Shown here: positions 60,848-64,000 of the stretch, piece after piece
Numbering within the stretch: the stretch's first letter is position 1
How the letters are laid out: every line of letters starts with the position of its first letter
Source: UBA1388 sp964555515
Lineage (GTDB): Bacteria; Patescibacteriota; Microgenomatia; UBA1400; PJMF01
Assembly: GCA_964555515.1 (NCBI GenBank)
Contig: CAZKSJ010000002.1
Span: 1 to 64,000 of the forward strand
Reading direction: 5' to 3'
Length of the DNA: 64,000 nucleotides
Notes under the pieces: generated by a model
The model's input: the letters and a program-made list of their open reading frames with translations, nothing else
Told to the model about the DNA's origin: nothing
Databases searched by the model: none
Translations under genes and position numbers: made by a program

Positions 60848-62466
60848 ACCTGCCTCCGACCCCGCCACTCGTTGAGTTCCAACTTGCCAGCGATGGCTAT
60901 ATCCATATTTGGAACTAGGTGTTCAGCCAAACCACCATTGCCCCAATACAAAGCAGTAAAAGTGCGTGGATTAACTTCATTTCCATCAGACAAAAGTAAT
61001 TTTAGATGCTTCTGATCTTGACCAATCGTTTGAAAATTACTTAACTTCAGATTTGCTATACCAAAGATCGGCTCTGAATTACCCGCTCCAAAGGGAGCAA
61101 ATTTTTGGATTAACTCACAAGTGTCCACATTGATTAGTGCAGGATCCAAGGCACACTCCAGGCTCAATTTTCGTTCCAGCAAGCTCCGGTCAATCTGTTC
61201 TTTAGCTAACGAAAATAACCGATTTTTGATATCTTCAATGCGATTTAAGTCCACGCCAAAGCCCGCTGCCATGGGATGTCCACCCACATCCAACAAATCC
61301 TCCCGCACTTGTCTTAATAACTCCACAATATTGACGCCCATCACCGAGCGGGCGGAGCCTTTTGCTTGACCACTACTGATGCTAACTGCAATCGCAGGTT
61401 TGGCAAATCTCTCTGTTAATCTACCCGCAATCAGACCAACCACTCCTTCGTGAAACTGCTCTGATACCACAAAGATGATCGATTCAGATTTTTGTGCAGT
61501 AGCTTGTTCCATAGCCAATTGATACTGCTCTAAAGTCATGTCTTGTCTATCCAAATTGGTTGAAGCCAACAGTGCTGCGAGTTTTTGGGCTGTCTTTTTC
61601 TGATCTGTACACAATAATCGTAGCGCATCTATGCCGTGTGCCAATCTGCCCATCGCATTAATTCTGGGTGCCAAAGTATAGCCAACCGTACTACTATCGG
61701 CAGTTTTGAGATCAATTTGGGCAATCTCGGCGAGCGCTTGTAGACCCACATTGGATGATTTTCTCAAGGCAATGAGGCCATGATAGGCAAAACTACGATT
61801 TTCTTGGCGCAACGGCACTTGATCGGCAATGGTGGCCAATCCTGCTAACTCTAAAGTCTGGCGGGCTGAACCTGGGGCGATGGCGGCAGCAATCAACCAA
61901 GATACGCTGGCCCCACACAGCTGACTACTATGTACAAACGCATCGGCAGGTGGAAATATTGGCTCGCCAACATTGCTAAATTCTGGTTGATGATGATCGG
62001 TGACAATGACGTCTAGACCTTGCTGCTTGGCATATCCAACTGCTTGATGCGCAACAATGCCATTGTCAACCGTGATGATTAAACTGGGCTTAATGGTAGT
62101 CTGAAGCTCTGCAATTGCTGCGACAGATAGACCATAACCATGTTTGTCTCGCAACGGAATAAAGGGTTGACACACCAACCCAGCCGATTTGAGCGCCCGC
62201 CACAGGATCGCGGTCGCACATATGCCATCCGCATCATAATCACCAAAAATCACGACTTTTTCTTGGGTTTGAATAGCCAGCCTAATTCTAGCCAGTGCCT
62301 TCTCAAACTGCTCGTTATCAAACAAATCGTTGCTCCCCAACAAACTTTCTGGCTTGCGTGGGGTAAAAAACTGTTTGGTGTCTTTGATTTGACGATTGCC
62401 TAGCAAAATTTGTTTCAACTGCTTCGTTGTCTGGGGAATTTCTGTACTCGCGAGCTGCCAATGCAT
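60814..62466 (-). CDS. recJ: Single-stranded-DNA-specific exonuclease RecJ, 550 aa
   Basis: DHH-family 5'-3' exonuclease for recombination and mismatch repair. Motif I is VIFGDYDADGICATAILWRA, motif II IITVDNGIVAHQAV, and motif III VIVTDHHQPEF. PRINAMGRLAHGIDALRLLC follows, then the DHHA1 domain (GVVGLIAGRLTERFAKPAIA, DVGGHPMAAGFGVDLNRIED with the GGH motif) and a C-terminal OB fold (LKLLLSDGNEVNPRTFTALY). The frame opens at 62541, but ATG 62466 has a TGT-TATAGT extended -10 13 nt upstream. Length is typical of the shorter RecJ proteins. Confidence 0.95.
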   Translation of the reverse strand: MHWQLASTEIPQTTKQLKQILLGNRQIKDTKQFFTPRKPESLLGSNDLFDNEQFEKALARIRLAIQTQEKVVIFGDYDADGICATAILWRALKSAGLVCQPFIPLRDKHGYGLSVAAIAELQTTIKPSLIITVDNGIVAHQAVGYAKQQGLDVIVTDHHQPEFSNVGEPIFPPADAFVHSSQLCGASVSWLIAAAIAPGSARQTLELAGLATIADQVPLRQENRSFAYHGLIALRKSSNVGLQALAEIAQIDLKTADSSTVGYTLAPRINAMGRLAHGIDALRLLCTDQKKTAQKLAALLASTNLDRQDMTLEQYQLAMEQATAQKSESIIFVVSEQFHEGVVGLIAGRLTERFAKPAIAVSISSGQAKGSARSVMGVNIVELLRQVREDLLDVGGHPMAAGFGVDLNRIEDIKNRLFSLAKEQIDRSLLERKLSLECALDPALINVDTCELIQKFAPFGAGNSEPIFGIANLKLSNFQTIGQDQKHLKLLLSDGNEVNPRTFTALYWGNGGLAEHLVPNMDIAIAGKLELNEWRGRRQVQVVLKDIHNA

Positions 62467-62473
62467 ACTGGCC

Positions 62474-62523
62474 ACTATAACAAGATAATTTGTACTGCAC
62501 AACACACCGTTTGCACCTATAAT
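62474..62523. promoter_or_regulatory. Divergent promoters of recJ and the CCA-adding enzyme
   Basis: Minus strand: TTGTGC (62502 to 62497), 17-nt spacer ending in TGT, TATAGT (62479 to 62474), then ATG 62466. Plus strand: TATAAT (62518-62523), with ATG 62531 beginning 13 nt after its first base. Both hexamers lie 13 nt from their start codons. Confidence 0.65.
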
Positions 62524-62530
62524 ATGGAGC

Positions 62531-64000
62531 ATGACCCTCAACTTACCGATCGAGCCTCTATATATTCTATATTCCCTCCGGCGAGCTGGTTTTGAGGCCT
62601 ACCTGGTGGGAGGCGCAGTCAGAGATTTACTAAGCAATCACGAAACTGAAGTTCCAACCAGAGTCACTGACTATGACATTACTACAAGTGCTAAACCAGA
62701 TGAAGTTATGAGGGTCTTTCCAGAAGCTTATTATGAAAATAAGTTCGGAACTGTGAGTGTGACAGTTGAGGATGTGCAAACTCAATTGGCTTTTCCACCT
62801 GAACAATCATACTTTTACACAGCCGAATCAAGCCAAAACGAACAATTAAATTTGCATGACTCATCTAAAGTTCATGTTTCTTTACTAGCAGCCTTTGAAA
62901 ATAATCACACCGCTAGCAAACAACCCCCACCTTTTGAGATTACAACTTTTCGGAGTGATGGCAATTATCTTGATCATCGCCGGCCAGAGTCGGTAAATTG
63001 GGGAAAAGATCTACGAAGTGACTTAGATCGGCGTGACTTTACGATTAATGCGATGGCGATTGAAGTGTCCTTGTCCGCACTAGAGAAGGTATTTGAAACC
63101 GATGTGGAGTATTTGCCTCAAACAATTGAGTTGCAGACCAACCAGTTTGAGTTGATTGATCCCCATCATGGTTTTCAAGATTTGACCGATGAGATTATCA
63201 GGACAGTCGGCGACCCAACGGCCAGATTCGAAGAAGATGCGTTAAGAATTTTACGCGCCATCCGCTTGTCAGCACAGTTGAACATGAAAATTGAGACCAC
63301 AACCTATCAAGCCCTCCGCGATAACGCCGACTTAGTTCGTCACGTGAGTCAGGAAAGAATTAGAGATGAGTTTCTAAAGATGCTGGTGACTGATTTTTCT
63401 AAACAAGCGATTGAGATGATGGATGAAAGTGGCTTACTGCAATACGTGTTGCCCGAATTATTAGCCACCAAGGGAGTGCAGCAAGGTGGGCATCACACCA
63501 CCGATGTCTGGACCCACTCACTTGATTCTTTAGCGGAGTGTCCTTCCCGTGACCCCATCGTCAAGTTGGCCACTTTGCTGCACGATATTTCCAAGCCCCA
63601 AACATATCAAGCACAAAAAGGCACCATTACTTTCTACAACCATGAAATTATCGGAGCGAGAGTTGCCAAACAAATTGCCTACAGACTCAAACTCTCACGC
63701 TCAGACCAAGATAGAATCTTCACCCTAGTTCGTTACCATATGTTTCATTATCAAGCTCATCAAACCGATGCAGCCATCCGCCGCTTTATGAGAAAAGTTG
63801 GCATCAGCAATCTCAATGATATTCTTGACTTACGCGAAGGCGATCGGTTGGGGAGTGGAGCGCGCAAAACTAGCTGGCGCTTGGAAGAAATGAAGGAGCG
63901 AATGATGGCGCAACTAAACCAGCCGCTAGCTGTTACAGATCTTGCCATCAATGGTCATGATTTAATTAGCCAACTTGGTATGCAGCCTGGGCCAGAGATT
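62531..64000 (+). CDS. cca: tRNA nucleotidyltransferase (CCA-adding/poly(A) polymerase family) with HD domain, 3' end outside the window
   Basis: The 490 codons in the window remain open at the right edge. The class II nucleotidyltransferase head has VGGAVRD (26-32), the catalytic aspartates in DYDITT (D47, D49) and RRDFTINAMAI (167-177). The neck follows (EDALRILRAIRLS). An HD domain has H-TTDVWTHSLDSL and LLHDISKP. Between KFGTVSV and FEITTFRSDG lie about 55 extra residues, rich in Asn, Ser and Gln, where most relatives have only a few. The tRNA-Gln here lacks an encoded CCA, so the enzyme is needed. GGAG also lies just before ATG 62531. Confidence 0.92.
   Translation, partial: MTLNLPIEPLYILYSLRRAGFEAYLVGGAVRDLLSNHETEVPTRVTDYDITTSAKPDEVMRVFPEAYYENKFGTVSVTVEDVQTQLAFPPEQSYFYTAESSQNEQLNLHDSSKVHVSLLAAFENNHTASKQPPPFEITTFRSDGNYLDHRRPESVNWGKDLRSDLDRRDFTINAMAIEVSLSALEKVFETDVEYLPQTIELQTNQFELIDPHHGFQDLTDEIIRTVGDPTARFEEDALRILRAIRLSAQLNMKIETTTYQALRDNADLVRHVSQERIRDEFLKMLVTDFSKQAIEMMDESGLLQYVLPELLATKGVQQGGHHTTDVWTHSLDSLAECPSRDPIVKLATLLHDISKPQTYQAQKGTITFYNHEIIGARVAKQIAYRLKLSRSDQDRIFTLVRYHMFHYQAHQTDAAIRRFMRKVGISNLNDILDLREGDRLGSGARKTSWRLEEMKERMMAQLNQPLAVTDLAINGHDLISQLGMQPGPEI

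Noticed and set aside
1..64000. Alternative genetic code (UGA as glycine)
   Set aside because: Several genes end in TGA at natural C-termini, including ATGA overlaps, and no conserved protein contains an in-frame TGA. The standard bacterial code applies.
1..64000. CRISPR array, insertion sequence, prophage or plasmid origin
   Set aside because: No regularly spaced repeats, transposase, integrase, phage structural gene or replication initiator was found. Repeated GATC/TGATCA words are common but fit Asp-Gln and Ile-Asp codons inside genes.

Overview
The window reads as part of a chromosome of a Candidate Phyla Radiation bacterium (Patescibacteria), most likely of the Microgenomates type. This assignment is inference. 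It rests on the dense array of integral-membrane GT-C glycosyltransferases, several shortened housekeeping proteins (AspRS without its GAD insertion, YbeY without its C-terminal tail, DnaX without the zinc module), gene starts packed against -10 boxes, and moderate AT richness. TGA is used as a stop throughout, so the genome does not use the recoded UGA of Gracilibacteria or Absconditabacteria. No rRNA or ribosomal protein gene is present to settle the lineage.

Layout. (1) 1-1500: a C-terminal CDS fragment and two unrecognised genes. (2) 1583-30269: a surface-glycan locus. A minus-strand operon runs from 8881 to 1583 (GT39-like, GT2, GT4, PTPS-related membrane protein, PIG-V-like mannosyltransferase, sugar epimerase). 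A plus-strand trio lies at 8996-13058. A seven-gene minus-strand operon runs from 21967 to 13068 (four cytoplasmic transferases, then three paralogous GT39-like proteins). A third minus-strand set (26287-22022) carries a PTPS-related protein, a flippase and a GT2. Divergent from it are an LCP ligase, a small membrane protein and rmlB/rmlC-like/rmlD. (3) 30290-43883: mostly housekeeping (trmD, gltX, ybeY, dnaX, ybaB, rdgB, an M29 aminopeptidase, class I aldolase, glucan phosphorylase, a cation/proton antiporter) with unrecognised genes between. (4) 44095-59783: a second glycan locus (GT39-like proteins, a GT87-like protein, polyprenyl-phosphate sugar synthases, gmd, an rmd-like reductase, a UDP-sugar dehydrogenase and a D,D-carboxypeptidase), interrupted by tRNA-Gln and a convergent two-component pair, and ending with aspS. 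(5) 59784-64000: a T-box leader for aspS, a short orphan plus-strand transcription unit, an unrecognised gene, recJ and the start of a CCA-adding enzyme.

How the genes fit together: nucleotide-sugar enzymes (RmlB/C/D, Gmd/Rmd, Ugd, GalE-like) supply donors. Cytoplasmic GT2 and GT4 enzymes build lipid-linked glycans. Three DPM1/ALG5-like GT2 proteins probably make polyprenyl-phosphate sugars for about thirteen GT-C membrane transferases acting outside. The flippase exports lipid-linked chains, and the LCP protein may attach polymer to the wall. RmlA, a GDP-mannose pyrophosphorylase and a recognisable polymerase are not in the window.

Two regulatory observations stand out. Genes at the head of transcription units repeatedly have a -10 hexamer whose first base lies 12-16 nt before the start codon, which predicts leaderless mRNAs, while operon-internal genes have Shine-Dalgarno sites or ATGA overlaps. 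The aspS leader also carries a textbook T-box antiterminator/terminator module, which I would not have expected in this kind of organism.
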